A DNA stretch of 64,000 nt from Omphiscola glabra (GCA_964017045.1 OZ024798.1:27890347-27954346); one strand, 5' to 3'. Positions 47,640 to 59,177 are shown, counted from the stretch's first letter. The notes: generated from the sequence alone by a model not told the origin. Made by a program: numbers and translations.

Positions 47640-47870
47640 ATAAAACTTAACTGTATAAATGAACCTTGCAAAGAGTATAAAAAGGTATTTGTCAATGAAC
47701 CTTGTAAATAGTATAAAAATGTAACTGTAAATTAACACCTCGTAAAGAGTATAGAAACTTAAATGTAAATTAACTATTGCAAATGGTATAAAGACGTAAA
47801 TGTCAATTAAATCTTGCAAAGAGAATACAAACTTAAGTGTAAATTAACCTTGCAAAGAGTATAAAGCGTG
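47640..47870. repeat. Degenerate minisatellite, about 38-44-bp unit
   Basis: Five or six diverged copies around 'aaccttgcaaagagtataaa' and gtaaatgt.aatt. Confidence 0.65.
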
Positions 47871-48314
47871 TATCGACTTGGCGTAAGTCCCCCCCCCACC
47901 CCAATCGTCCTCCTAAAATCCCACATTTCCCCCATTAAGTAACCTCACTGAACTGTTTAAAAATTTTATCGTTTTTTGTCTGTTGAAATTCTTGCGTCAC
48001 AAATTCTAAGATAAGTCAGACATCATCTCAGACTTTTACTGTATGAACTCTTCCCCCCCCCAACCCCCCCCCCCCCAAAGAGGGGGAAAAACTCGCCCCT
48101 GTGTTCCCCCTTCCACTCCAACTACACTATCTCAAGTTGAATATGACGGAGTTGATAAGAGGAGAAAAAAGACCCAATACTATCTCGCCTCATTGTCATC
48201 TCGCTGTTTTGTCATCTCGCGGTTTCGTCAGTTTCTGCTTATCACGGAACGTCATACCCGTTTATTTTGATATAATATTAACGTCGGCGAATTTCGCTCA
48301 TCTCATTTCAACAC
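47871..48314. other. No gene seen; C-rich runs
   Basis: Homopolymer C runs at 47889 and 48053-48076. Confidence 0.5.
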
Positions 48315-49125
48315 GGAACCCTCCGAAAAGATGGTCACAGATACTACATCGACTTCACCAACAAGATAGTCATAGATACCACATCGGCTCCACCGACAAG
48401 ATGGTCACAGATGCCACATCGACTTCACCGACAATATAGTCATAGATGCCACATCGACTTCACTGACAAGATAGTCACAGATGCCACATCGACTTTACCG
48501 ACAAGATAGTCATAGATGCCACATCGGCTCCACTGACAAGATGGTCACAGATACCACATCGGCTCCACCGGAAGATGGTCAGAGATACCACATCGACTCC
48601 ACCGGCAAGATGGTCACAGATGCCACATCGGCTCCACTGACAAGATGGTCACAGATACCACATCGGCTCCACCAACAAGATGGTCACAGATGCCACATCG
48701 GCTCCACTGACAAGATGGTCACAGATACCACATCGGCTCCACCGGAAGATGGTCAGAGATACCACATTGGCTCCACTGGCAAGATGATCACAAAAACAAC
48801 ATCGGCTCCATCGGCAAGATGATCACAGATACCACATCGACTCCACCGAAAAGATGGTCAGAGATACCACATCGGCTCCACCGGCAACATGGTCAGAGAT
48901 ACCACATCGGCTCCACCGGCAAGATAATCACAGAAACAACATCGGCTCCACCGCCAAGATGATCACAGAAACAACATCGGCTCCACTGCCATGATGGACA
49001 CAGAAACCACATCGGCTCCACTGGCAAGATGGTAAAAGATACCAAATCGGCTCCACTGGCAAGATGGTCACAGATACCACATCGGCTCCACCACCAAGAT
49101 GGTCACAGATACAATATCAACCTTG
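48315..49125. repeat. Minisatellite, 35-bp unit
   Basis: About 23 copies containing 'cgacaagatggtcacagata' and ccacatcggctccac. Blocks of several units are duplicated (48540-48600 resembles 48710-48770). Confidence 0.9.
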
Positions 49126-49574
49126 GGGATGGAATACTATGTTCTCTTGGAGAGTTGCGGAGTTAACTTTTTGTTTTGTTTTAAATGACAACCCCCGGAA
49201 TGTCCAATAGGTTGTCCGATATATGACATCACATAATGGTTTTTGAGGTTTATTTAAATACGACCCCTAAAATGCTTCTGACATTGTGAAAGCCACAGCT
49301 GACTCCCATGCTAGATCTATATGGGGACATCAAAGGCTTAGATAAACTTAGCAATTCGAAAAAAACATCTCACAAATATAGTTTTATTGACTCATTTACA
49401 AATGCATCTATTCTGAGATCTTCAAGTGTGTTAATGATTTAACTCAATGAGTAATATTTGGATTCTAATATAAAATGACGTCACATAAGGGCTGTTGTGG
49501 TTGGGTTTCAAGAGATCAACTCTGGGCGTCGAATTATTTCTGCACAATAGAATTTATAAAGAGTTATAAGAATC
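49126..49574. other. No feature recognised
   Basis: Unique-looking AT-rich sequence. Confidence 0.5.
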
Positions 49575-49705
49575 GCATGAAGCCTGCAGATTCATGTTAG
49601 CAATTTTATATTATGAAGTAATGAAGTCTGCAGATTCATGTTAGCTTATTCATCATATGAAGCAATGAAGTCTGCAGATTCACGTTAGCAATTTCATCAT
49701 ATGCC
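49575..49705. repeat. Repeat, about 48-bp unit, three copies
   Basis: Copies share 'tctgcagattcatgttagc'. Confidence 0.75.
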
Positions 49706-50392
49706 ACGAAATTTTTTTCAGATTAAAATTAAAATGTTAAGTAAATTCTTTCACGGATTAATTTAGAAAAACGAAATTAAACCCAATTTGACTTTAGTCA
49801 TCACATATTTGATTCCAGTCCCGGGAGGTCTAATCTTCTTACTTTAACACTGAGACAGGGAGAAGCACGATGGCTAAACACTTCGACTAAATTCTAATAT
49901 ACCTTACACAAACAGAATATATGCACCTGAAATAAGATGGGAGAGAGAGAGAAAGAGAGACAGGGAGAGAGAAAGAGAGACAGGGAGAGAGAGAGAGAAA
50001 AAAAAAGAACAAAAAGATTCCCGCGAAGTAGCTATCACGTGAAATTAATCTATAAATCTTGATTTGTCGTCACACCCATCCAGTGCCGCGCTTCAGAGAG
50101 GGCCGGCCACACATCACGGTGAGATTAACCCCCGTATTGCACTTTCATTAGGTGGATCCCAGCTACCTTTCTATTCGATTATACGGTCCTCACTGGGGTT
50201 CATCCAAGTTGCTTTTATTCTTGATTGCCTGCTTATCAGATAGAAGTCTGCTAAATATTTTCCAAGGCTACAGTTTAAATATCATTTTTAAAAAAAAAAA
50301 AAGATTATTATTATTATTATTTTCTTGTTATTTCCCAAGGGAAGGATTTCAAATTATTTCCCAGCGTTACTATTATGTTCACTGATGCTTTG
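49706..50392. other. No gene seen; GA-rich tract at 49937-50005
   Basis: Only a (gaga)n-like tract stands out. Confidence 0.5.
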
Positions 50393-50492
50393 TTTTCCCT
50401 GCTTTGTTTTCCCTGCTTTGTTTTTTTGTTTTCCCTGCTTTGTTTTCCCTGCTTTGTTTTCCCTGCTTTGTTTTCCCTGCTTTGTTTTCTCT
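50393..50492. repeat. Minisatellite, 14-bp unit
   Basis: About seven copies of tgttttccctgctt. Confidence 0.9.
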
Positions 50493-51463
50493 GACAAAGT
50501 TTCGAATGTCGAGGAATCATTTAAAATTCTTCTCTATTTTTTTGTATGTGTGTTTCCTTTCTTCTTTTCTTTATCTAATTCTTATATATCTTATTTTTAG
50601 GTTTGACTCCCTCCACCCCACTAGATCCAAGGACTTCGCAGGAACTTTATGATCTAATCAGCCGAGGGAAATAAAAAGAAACGTTGGCGTGTCGGCACCA
50701 ACTCGACGTTTGGTTTCTATCGCAGTCTCCATCGGAGCGTCAAAATAAAACAATCAAAAAAAAAAATTTTTTTTTTTTGGATCTCGCCAAAACTCGCTCC
50801 TGCCTCGAGACTTCGTCTAAAAATTTCCAGCTTCACGAGGACAGTTTCTTGTGATAGCCATGGACGTACTTCAGTAGGAATTATACAAGCCGGGCGAAGG
50901 ATAAGAAAAGGTTGCGAGGGGGATGAAGTAAAGCTAGATAAAAAAAAAAGACGGGGAAGATCCAGTCGGGTTTTGACTTGATGCAAAAAGCAGCTCCCCC
51001 CCCCCCCCCCCCCAAGAATGTGAGAGCGTGCTGACATGAGGAAGACAAGAGGCTCGTCACTCGAGAAGAGATTAGTGACGCAATAAAGAGTCTATTTCAC
51101 GGACAACTTTAGTTGGAGATATTCAACAGGAGTTGGTTGGTGACGTCGTTTGGAAGAGAATAAGGAAGGCTCTTAGGGGTGAGATTTCAAATTGGAAAAG
51201 AATCGCTCCAAATCTGTTCAAAGTGGATTGCTTCAGCCATGCAACTCTAAAATAGGTAGAGCACTGCCAATGTAGAAAGTTTCCATGCGCGACTATTGGA
51301 GCGATTGTTCAATCATACAATAATAATATCTACAGGAACGTTAAGACCGTGCAAATTCTACTGTAGTGATATTTATTTTATCGAAATATCTAAATGTTAG
51401 GTTTCGAGCGTTGAGAGCAACTTTTTTTTTAAAAAGGTGCGTCGTACGTCATCGCCTACCAAA
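50493..51463 (+). promoter_or_regulatory. Upstream/5' UTR region of the MyoD-like gene
   Basis: The sequence leading into exon 1 presumably holds promoter and 5' UTR. I find no clear TATA box. A poly-C run is at 50997-51013. 'ctaaaatagg' at 51247-51256 is a near match to CArG/MEF2 boxes, but one near match is expected by chance. Confidence 0.35.
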
Positions 51464-52501
51464 ATGATGATGATGGCAGACTATCGCAGCTGTCGCTACG
51501 AGCACACCACGCCAGCCATGTTCACGGGAGGAACCTTTGGACCGAGCCCCACCGACCTCCAGGACCCCCGTCAGATCATGGACATATCCTACACCCACCC
51601 GACCTCGACGGCGGCTCGTCAGGACGTGCTGAGCCCCCACCACCAGCCTTACCCGAGGGCCGCCTACTCGAGGCAGTACCCGCCCGACATCTACAACTAC
51701 GGCGGGTACTCCTCGCAGCACTTCTACGGCGACGCCCACGCCCACCACCACGCTCTGTACACCAACAGCCAAATGGATTACCAGAGGCGCACTCGCAGTG
51801 GAGCGACTCCAAATTTTTCTTCACCGGGCAGCGGCGGGGTTGGCGGCGCCGTTCCAGCAGCTGATACGTCGAAACATTTTCTCAGCACGAAAGAGCCGGA
51901 ACGACCGTGCGTGTCTCCAGTCAAATCGAAAGACGACAACGATAAAATGAGCAAACGTCGCGAAAAGACCCTGGTAGACGACGAACTGACCAGTCACAAA
52001 CCGTGCAGTGTGGTCAAGCCGGTGGCGAGCAGCCACCTGGACGTTGAGCCCTGCTCGCCCTCCATCGACGGGGACGGATGTGACAAAATGGACGACGGGA
52101 GCTGCGGCGGAAACGATACCGGAAACGGCCTCGACTCGTGCGACGACGACGATCCGGACGACCACATCCCACACGTCCTCGCCCCCGGCTACCACGGACC
52201 CAACCGAAGGTGCCTCCTATGGGCGTGCAAGGCGTGTAAGAGAAAAACCGTCACCATCGACCGGAGGAAAGCTGCGACGATGCGGGAGCGGAGAAGACTG
52301 AAGCGGGTGAACGAAGCCTTTGAAACACTGAAGCGCCGGACTTGCCCGAACCCCAACCAGCGGCTCCCGAAGGTCGAGATACTGCGCAACGCGATTGAAT
52401 ACATCGAGAGCCTTGAGGAGTTGCTCCATGGTAGCCGCATCAACCGGACCGAAGACACGTGCAACGACAACAACTCGTCTAGCAGTGGATCTGATTACAT
52501 G
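51464..52501 (+). CDS. myoD: Myogenic bHLH transcription factor (MyoD/Myf5 family), exon 1
   Basis: 346 codons, incomplete at the 3' end. Family members bind E boxes as heterodimers with E proteins and drive muscle differentiation in the nucleus. An N-terminal His/Tyr/Ser-rich part and an acidic stretch ([14 protein letters not shown], about 226-239) lead to the conserved Cys/His region ([20 protein letters not shown], 250-269). The bHLH follows at 267-321: basic [14 protein letters not shown], loop and helix 2 [20 protein letters not shown]. The start is ATG 51464 (four Met in a row, A at -3). The exon ends SSSSGSDYM|gtgagt in phase 0, matching the conserved first-intron position of vertebrate MRFs. 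The myogenic Ala-Thr pair is kept (A271 T272), but the usual junction Lys is Arg281. GC-rich codons contrast with the AT-rich surroundings. The following exon or exons are not found in the window. Confidence 0.93.
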
Positions 52502-53150
52502 GTGAGTACTTGGTGTTAAGAATCTGATTACATGGTGAGTACTTAGGGTTAAGAATCTGATTACATGGAGAGTACTTCGGGTTAAGAATCTGATTACATG
52601 GAGAGTACTTGGTGTTAAGAATCTGATTACATGGTGAGTACTTGGGGTTAAGAATCTGATTACATGGTGAGTACTTGGTGTTAAGAATCTGATTACATGG
52701 TGAGTACTTGGTGTTAAGAATCTGATTACATGGAGAGTACTTGGTGTTAAGAATCTGATTACATGGAGAGTACTTGGTGTTAAGAATCTGATTACATGGA
52801 GAGTACTTGGTGTTAAGAATCTGATTACATGGTGAGTACTTGGTGTTAAGAATCTGATTACATGGTGAGTACTTGGTGTTAAGAATCTGATTACATGGAG
52901 AGTACTTGGTGTTAAGAATCTGATTACATGGTGAGTACTTGGTGTTAAGAATCTGATTACATGGTGAGTACTTGGTGTTAAGAATCTGATTACATGGTGA
53001 GTACTTGGTGTTAAGAATCTGATTACATGGAGAGTACTTGGTGTTAAGAATCTGATTACATGGAGAGTACTTGGTGTTAAGAATCTGATTACATGGAGAG
53101 TACTTGGTGTTAAGAATCTGATTACATGGTGAGTACTTGGGGTTAACAAT
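52489..53150. repeat. 33-bp array made of the MyoD-like exon 1/intron 1 junction
   Basis: Twenty copies. Each has 13 bp of exon end (atctgattacatg, encoding SDYM) plus about 20 bp of intron start. Eleven keep GTGAGT and nine have GAGAGT, which lacks the donor GT. Copy 1 is the real junction. Being 33 bp long, it opens an artefact minus-strand ORF of 11-residue repeats. Confidence 0.95.
52502..52507 (+). promoter_or_regulatory. 5' splice site of the MyoD-like exon 1
   Basis: ATG|GTGAGT, a strong donor and the first of 11 identical ones in the array that follows. Reading through it gives only VSTWC and a stop. Confidence 0.8.
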
Positions 53151-53160
53151 GTAGTTATAT

Positions 53161-53362
53161 CACACCTGCACAACTCAAAATGTAAGGTGGGCCGTAATAC
53201 TTTATGAAAAACGTGTCTGGGCCAAAAGTAAATAGGACAGGGGGGGGGGGAAAGATATTAAGAAAATAAAAAAGAATAAATAATATTTCGTTACTTCGCG
53301 GGCCGCAGAGTGGGTGCTGGCGGGCCGCATGCAGCCCGCGGGTCGTATGTTGTGCAGGCCTG
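53161..53362. mobile_element. hAT-like MITE inserted at the edge of the splice-site array
   Basis: The left end is cacacctgcacaac. The right end in reverse complement is caggcctgcacaac, and the internal edge is GC-rich (gcgggccgcatgcagcccgc). The flanks agttatat/gattatat agree at 6 of 8. Decayed 33-bp units resume at 53363-53425 (gattatatgatgattact..., atacatggtgagaac). Confidence 0.65.
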
Positions 53363-53537
53363 GATTATATGATGATTACTTTGGGCTAAGAATATAAATA
53401 CATGGTGAGAACTGGGTGTTTAGAGTCTTGTTGCGGTGTCAGTGCATGAACCGTTGAAAAAATTAATACCAACAGTTTTATAAACTTTTAATTTGATAAA
53501 ACTGAAAAGGGGGTGACCGGAGCTAGAGCTTTTCTCA

Positions 53538-53901
53538 CGTCAAGAATTGTAACTAGAAATAACAGTCAAGAATTGTAACTGGAAATAACCGTCAAGAATT
53601 GTAACTGGAAATAACCGTCAAGAATTGTAACTGGAAATAACCGTCAAGAATTGTAACTGGAAATAACCGTCAAGAATTGTAACTGGAAATGACCGTCAAG
53701 AATTGTAACTGGAAATAATTGTCAAGAATTGTAACTGGAAATAACCGTCAAGAATTGTAACTGGAAATAACCGTCAAGAATTGTAACTGGAAATAACCGT
53801 CAAGAATTGTAACTGGAAATGACCGTCAAGAATTGTAACTGGAAATGACCGTCAAGAATTGTAAATGGAAATAACCGTCAAGAATTGTAACTGGAAATAA
53901 C
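53538..53901. repeat. Minisatellite, 26-bp unit
   Basis: Fourteen copies containing 'gtcaagaattgtaactggaa'. Very low divergence. A poly-G tract follows at 53919. Confidence 0.95.
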
Positions 53902-53905
53902 CTGC

Positions 53906-54324
53906 CAAACTATGGCCCCGGGGGGGGGGGGGGGCGGGGGGGGCTGTAGCGTGAACTTCTCTTTTCATAAAGTTACTAAATAAAAACATTCGAGGAACGC
54001 AGTTTATAAGAATCCCAATGGGTTGTTTTTGGTATTTCTGAGATTTTTATTTTGAATGCATATTGAACACACGGAGTTACGACCTTACTTACATACCCAC
54101 AGAATTATTATTTGAGATTATGGTCGGAGCTTTTGTGTCACAGTTGGTCATAACAGTAACCTTAGTTTAACATTTTAATTCATTTTAATGACATTCTGTC
54201 CAGGGGTGGGGGGTGTCCCCTAATCAGGTTGTTTGAACTTTCCATTTCATTAAACATCAGAACTCAACACACGTTACGTCATAGAATCGTTTCATTTGAA
54301 ATATTACATTTCTCAATTTTCCCT
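53906..54324. other. No gene seen; long poly-G tract
   Basis: Runs of G at 53919-53942 with one C. The remainder is AT-rich. Confidence 0.55.
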
Positions 54325-54490
54325 GAAGAGTACGAAACTGATGAATACATTTAACATATGAAACCGATGAATACATTTAACATACGAAACGAATGAATAC
54401 ATTCAACACATGAAACGAATAGATACATTTAACATATGAAGCGAATGAATACATTTAACATATGAGACGAATGAATAGATTTAACATATG
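54325..54490. repeat. Degenerate minisatellite, 26-27-bp unit
   Basis: Six copies around 'gaatgaatacatttaacata'. Confidence 0.75.
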
Positions 54491-54644
54491 AAGCGCCAGG
54501 AATTACAATTGCGCTAGATTGAGTCAATTTAAAAAATGCAAAATGTATTTAATTTTTTGCTTTTAAAAAAAAAAATGCAGAATAGAAACATAACGAATGT
54601 ATGCGAATTCACGTAACTTTTATTTCACGAGCTTATGCTTGAAC

Positions 54645-54748
54645 GATTTCATTTGTATAATTATATCTATTTAATTACAGCTTACCATTTGTGGAGCTTT
54701 CATTTGTATAATTATATCTATTTAATTACAGCTTACCATTTGTGGAGC
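54645..54748. repeat. 50-bp tandem duplication
   Basis: Two copies beginning 'tttcatttgtataattatat' and ending 'accatttgtggagctt'. Confidence 0.85.
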
Positions 54749-54862
54749 TTATCCTAATTGTATGTGTCTTTAATATATAGATTTCCTATCATTTCTGAAA
54801 ATCCGAAGGTTGATACTATAATGAATTGGTGAGGTTAAAACGTTCCTGTTTAACCAATCGTG

Positions 54863-54985
54863 ATTCTTTGTATGAATTAGGAGATATACAGAACCTCCAT
54901 CCCCCCCCCGCCCCCCGGCCGATTCTTTGCATGAATTAGGAGATATACAGAACCTCCTCCCCCCCCCCCCCCACCCGGCCCTCAC
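54863..54985. repeat. Tandem duplication, about 60 bp, with C tracts
   Basis: Two copies of 'atgaattaggagatatacag' followed by aacctcc and a homopolymer C run. Confidence 0.8.
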
Positions 54986-55201
54986 TTCTAGCCACTCCTC
55001 TCTTTTTCGTCCAAAATGCAATACAAACAGGGCCGGATTGACCTAACTATAGTTCCTATAGGCTAATTAAATTTTGAGACCCCTTGCAACCCCCCTCACC
55101 CTGTTAAAACAGTTAAGTACTTTTGAACAAAAATCGTTTCGGTTTTATATTATATATATATATATATCTACTATCCAATTATTTTTTTAAATTCCAATTA
55201 T

Positions 55202-55275
55202 TACTTGGAATGTCTTCTAAGATGTGATGGTCTACCTGACTTGGAATGTCTTCTAAGATGTGACGGTCTACCTGA
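55202..55275. repeat. 39-bp tandem duplication
   Basis: Two copies containing 'acttggaatgtcttctaaga'. Confidence 0.85.
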
Positions 55276-55879
55276 CAGTGCAGTATTAAATATTATTCAT
55301 CAAATAACATTCTCTGCCGTCGCCTCCCCGATAGAAGAAGAAGAAGAAAAGAATAAAGATGGCTTTTTAGAATATATTTGGATAAATAAACAAAAACAAG
55401 TTTGATAAAGTTCATCAAAATATTATTGAAATTTGTTTTAAAAATCTTCAAATGACTCTGTAAAAAAAATTGCACCATTATTCAATGAAAGATCTAATTT
55501 ATAACTATTTTTTTACTGACTTTGTTAAATTGACGTAACAAACACAGTGGCAAAAACTGTATCATAAACACAAAACCAGATTCTTCTAATTTCTGCAAAA
55601 AATCATTGGCTTGAGTTTGTGAACCATAATTAGGCAAAAGGAAATGAGATTGAAAAAATGATTTTTAAATCTGTCCATCTCTTAAAGGGAGGAGGTGGAC
55701 AAGAATCTCTGCTATTCATAAGGTGAAAAGAGTCAAAACTGCATCCAGACAGTAATCAATAGTAGAACGGCCGATTCAATTTAATCAGTGATCAGCGAGT
55801 GACTGGCTTCGGAATTATTTAAAGACAATCTTAAGCTCAGTGGTGAAATAATTGAAAACTAAATCGGCCATGTTTTCTA

Positions 55880-56278
55880 TAGAGCCATCTTTAAGTAAAT
55901 AGTTCCTTTAATATCCAGAGCCATCTTTAAATTCCTTTAATATCCAGAGCCGTCTTTAAGTAAATAGTTTCTTTAATATCCAGAGCCGTCTTTAAGTAAA
56001 TAGTTTCTTTAATATCCAGAGCCGTCTTTAAGTAAATAGTTTCTTTAATATCCAGAGCCGTCTTTAAGTAAATAGTTTCTTTAATATCCAGAGCCGTCTT
56101 TAAGTAAATAGTTTATTTAATATCCAGAGCCGTCTTTAAGTAAATAGTTTCTTTAATATCCAGAGCCGTCTTTAAGTAAATAGTTTCTTTAATATCCAGA
56201 GCCGTCTTTAAGTAAATAGTTTCTTTAATATCCAGAGCCGTCTTTAAGTAAATAGTTTCTTTAATATCCAGAGCCGTC
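55880..56278. repeat. Minisatellite, 36-bp unit
   Basis: Eleven copies containing 'ttaagtaaatagtttcttta' and atatccagagccgtct. Confidence 0.95.
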
Positions 56279-56789
56279 ACGTGACTCCAAGGGGCCCCCT
56301 GCCCAATTTCCGTTGGATTTTTTTTTTGTTGCTATTCAATACAATTTAAAAAATGGTATACATAATTGTTCCCATTAAAACTGTGGGGCCCTCAAGTATT
56401 AGAAGCCTCAAGACGTCTCTTTAAATATGAACGCGTTGGCAGGTCTGTAATACCCATAATGATGACCAGACTGACCAGGCTAAATTTTAGGGGCCCATGA
56501 AATTTTTAGCGTTGTCGTGGCAATGGTGCGTACTCGACAATTCCTAATTTCTTAGGGGCCCAAAGAAGGTCGAAGCCTAGGGACCCTGGATTAACCCGAC
56601 ACTGCCCAATGGGCTCTGTTATATTTAGCATAAGCCAAAACTGATACAAATTTCTAAATTATTTTATTTTAATTTTTAAAGTATTTAATTTTATTCCAAG
56701 GTGGGAATGTAGGAAATGTGGCTTTTTAAATTTTCAGGCCCCTTAGGTGTTGGAGGCCCAAGGCTTAAGCCTACTTAGTCTATTAGGAA

Positions 56790-57352
56790 TCATGGTTGAC
56801 CAATTGGAAATCCTACTTAGTCTATAGGAAAGCCTACCAAGCCTATAGGAAAGCCTACTTAGTCTATAGGAAAGCCCACAGCCTATAGGAAATCCTACTA
56901 AGCCAATAGGAAAGCCTACTTAGTCCATAGGAAAGCCTACTTAGCCCATATGAAAGCCTACTTAGCCAATAGGAAAGCCTACTTACCCCATAGGAAAGCC
57001 TACTTACCCCATAGGAAAGCCTACTTAGCCCATGGAAAAGCCTACTTAGCCCATAGGAAAGCCTACTTAGCCCATAGTAAAGCCTACTTAGCCTATAGGA
57101 AAGCCTACTTAGCCCATAGGAAAGCCTACTTAGCCCATAGGAAGCCTACTTAGCCAATAGGAAAGCCTATTTAGCCCATAGAAAAGCCTACTTAGCCCAT
57201 AGGAAAGCCTACTTAGCCTATAGGAAAGCCTACTTAGCCCATAGGAAAGCCTACTTAGCCAATAGGAAAGCATACTTAGCCCATAGGAAAGCCTATTTAG
57301 CCTATAGGAAAGCCTACTTAGCCCATAGAAAAGCCTACTTAGCCTATAGGAA
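56790..57352. repeat. Minisatellite, 21-bp unit
   Basis: About 26 copies of 'aggaaagcctacttagccc' plus at, with cct/caa variants. It probably grew from the adjacent 'aagcctacttagtctattagg' at 56769. Confidence 0.92.
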
Positions 57353-57984
57353 ATCCGGTAGTGCAATAAATAATGCAATAATAATTCCACAATTATTAAT
57401 TAAAACTTATTTCTGACATAAATTGGCCGGCATCTCTCAGACGTATAATATAAAAGAGGGGGAAGTTTTTTTTTTTTAATCTTACAAAAGGAAGATACAA
57501 AAATATAGCCCGGCACAAATTAGACCTTACTTTATTAGTCGCGTGCTAGGGGGACGGTACAAGCCGAGTTGGGTTTCTTAGGGGGGGGGGGGTGGATGCT
57601 TCAGCTTGTAAATATAGTGCCGAGCCTTCGGGGGGGGGGGGGGAGAGCCCCGGTCTAGGCGTGGAGCAAGCAATATTACCCACGGCGCATGACTGCTGAT
57701 AAAGGCTGACTTATATTACACGCATTTTTACACTAAAGCATATGAAAAACACATCTTGTTAGGGAGAAATCGGACAGCGAGGGCGCCGTATATTTTCTGT
57801 TTTTATGTTGTTTCACCCTTATGGATTGCCCTCGGGAGACTGGAGGAGAACTAATGGGTGCGCGGGAGGAAAGGGGCGGCTGGGGGTTAGGGTTGTTAAC
57901 TCATTCTATTAATTTAACGCAGGGGTTCTCCAACTTGCATTGTGACAACACGATTGCTTCACATACATGCATGCACGTGCGTGC
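57353..57984. other. No gene seen; G tracts and a solo hAT end
   Basis: Poly-G runs at 57582 and 57632. 'caggggttctccaactt' at 57920 looks like one hAT terminus whose partner may be lost in the CT tract. Confidence 0.45.
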
Positions 57985-58056
57985 ACACGTTCTTTCTTTA
58001 TCTCTCTCTCTTTCTTTCGTTCATTCTCTCTCTCTCTCTCCCTTTCTCTCGCTCAT

Positions 58057-58087
<31 letters not shown>

Positions 58088-58490
58088 AGCTCTTTCTCGC
58101 TCTTTTTCTTTCGTTCTCTCTCTCTCTATTTTTCTCTCTCTTTCGCTCTTTCTCAATCTCTTTCTTTCTTTCTCTCTCCCTCTATTTCTCTCTCTTTTTC
58201 TTTCTTTCTCTCTCTCCCTCTCTCGCTCTCTATTTCTTCCGTTCTTTCTCTCTCTCTCTCTCTCCTTCTCTCTCTCTATCTCTCTCTCTTTCTCGCTCTC
58301 TTTCTTTCTTTCTTTCTCTCTCTCTCTCTCTCTTTCTATTTCTGTCTCTTTTCCTTTCTTTCTCTCTCTCTCTCTCTCTCTCCTTCTCTCTCTCTCTCTT
58401 TGTTTCTCTCTGTCTCTCTCTCTTTCTCTCTCTCTCTATCCCCCTCCCTCCCTCCCTCTATCCCCCTCCCTCCCTCCCTCTCTCTTTCAT
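57985..58490. repeat. Polypyrimidine CT-rich tract
   Basis: About 500 bp of (tc)n/(ttcc)n on the plus strand. It yields Ser/Leu/Phe artefact ORFs. Confidence 0.95.
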
Positions 58491-58615
58491 ATCAAGAAGT
58501 GACGTACAAATAAGTGCCCCATTGTGTCAGTCATGTTTAAGTCTCTGGTTGATAATACATCCATGAAAACAAAGGGTTTTTTTTTCTTATGTTTTCATTT
58601 TTAACAAAATATAGA

Positions 58616-58789
58616 TTGAGGACACCGTTAAAGTCCAAGAAGGAGTTAATAATTGTGGGCAATGCTGAGACATTCTGTCCACCGGAGAAACCTAACTACA
58701 CTGGTGGATCTAAGAGAAGATTTTGAAAGTGGATTTGCCCCACTGGACACTTTGGCCAATATTGCCCAATCTGCAGCTCACCGTATTAA
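58616..58789 (+). pseudogene. Possible dead Cys-rich exon (tentative)
   Basis: After 'aacaaaatatag', one frame reads ETFCPPEKPNYTGGSKRRF, a stop, then KWICPTGHFGQYCPICSSPY and a second stop. The C-P-x-G-x-F-G-x-x-C spacing recalls EGF-like modules. The internal stop and lack of context make it weak. Confidence 0.2.
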
Positions 58790-59177
58790 TACATGTAATG
58801 AAATACACCACTGAGGGTAAAAAGGGGGTGTGGGGTGTGGAGGAGACCTGAAGACAGACGAAACAACACAACCTTTAAAAAAAAAAAAACAGTTTTCCCT
58901 CTGTCTTCGGGTTTTTCCCTACCTCGTGTCCATTCTTTTATTCGTCAACCAGACAACAGCCATGCCCATATTACACCAATAAATGTATGACAGCTAAATG
59001 GTCAGCACTTTCAGCACATACATTGTAGAGCCCAACTGTAACTTTTCTTCATCTCATTAGTTCTGAAAGCATTTGGTTTTCTCCTGAAGCACAAATACTT
59101 TTTCTTGAAGATTTTTTTTCCTTTTCAGAAGTATAAAAAAAATAAATGAATATGTATACCACTTTAATAATATACGT

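Larger units (their letters stand above)
55028..56604. mobile_element. Possible composite element with CAGKGYCGGRTT ends
   Basis: Starts cagggccggattgac. The right side in reverse complement reads cagtgtcgggttaatcc. The ends are only roughly alike, and no target duplication was found. The interior holds gggcccc-type words (56392, 56492, 56558) and two arrays. Treat the boundaries as tentative. Confidence 0.3.

Noticed and set aside
51247..51256. CArG/MEF2-like box upstream of the MyoD-like gene
   Set aside because: One mismatch to either consensus, a single site, and position relative to the transcription start unknown.
51437..51463. Nine-codon N-terminal extension of the MyoD-like ORF from GTG
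   Set aside because: GTG is not a likely eukaryotic start. ATG 51464 has a good context and four consecutive Met.
52217..53173. 318-codon minus-strand ORF of 11-residue [15 protein letters not shown] repeats
   Set aside because: Arises because the 33-bp splice-junction array is a multiple of 3. It continues as antisense of the bHLH exon.
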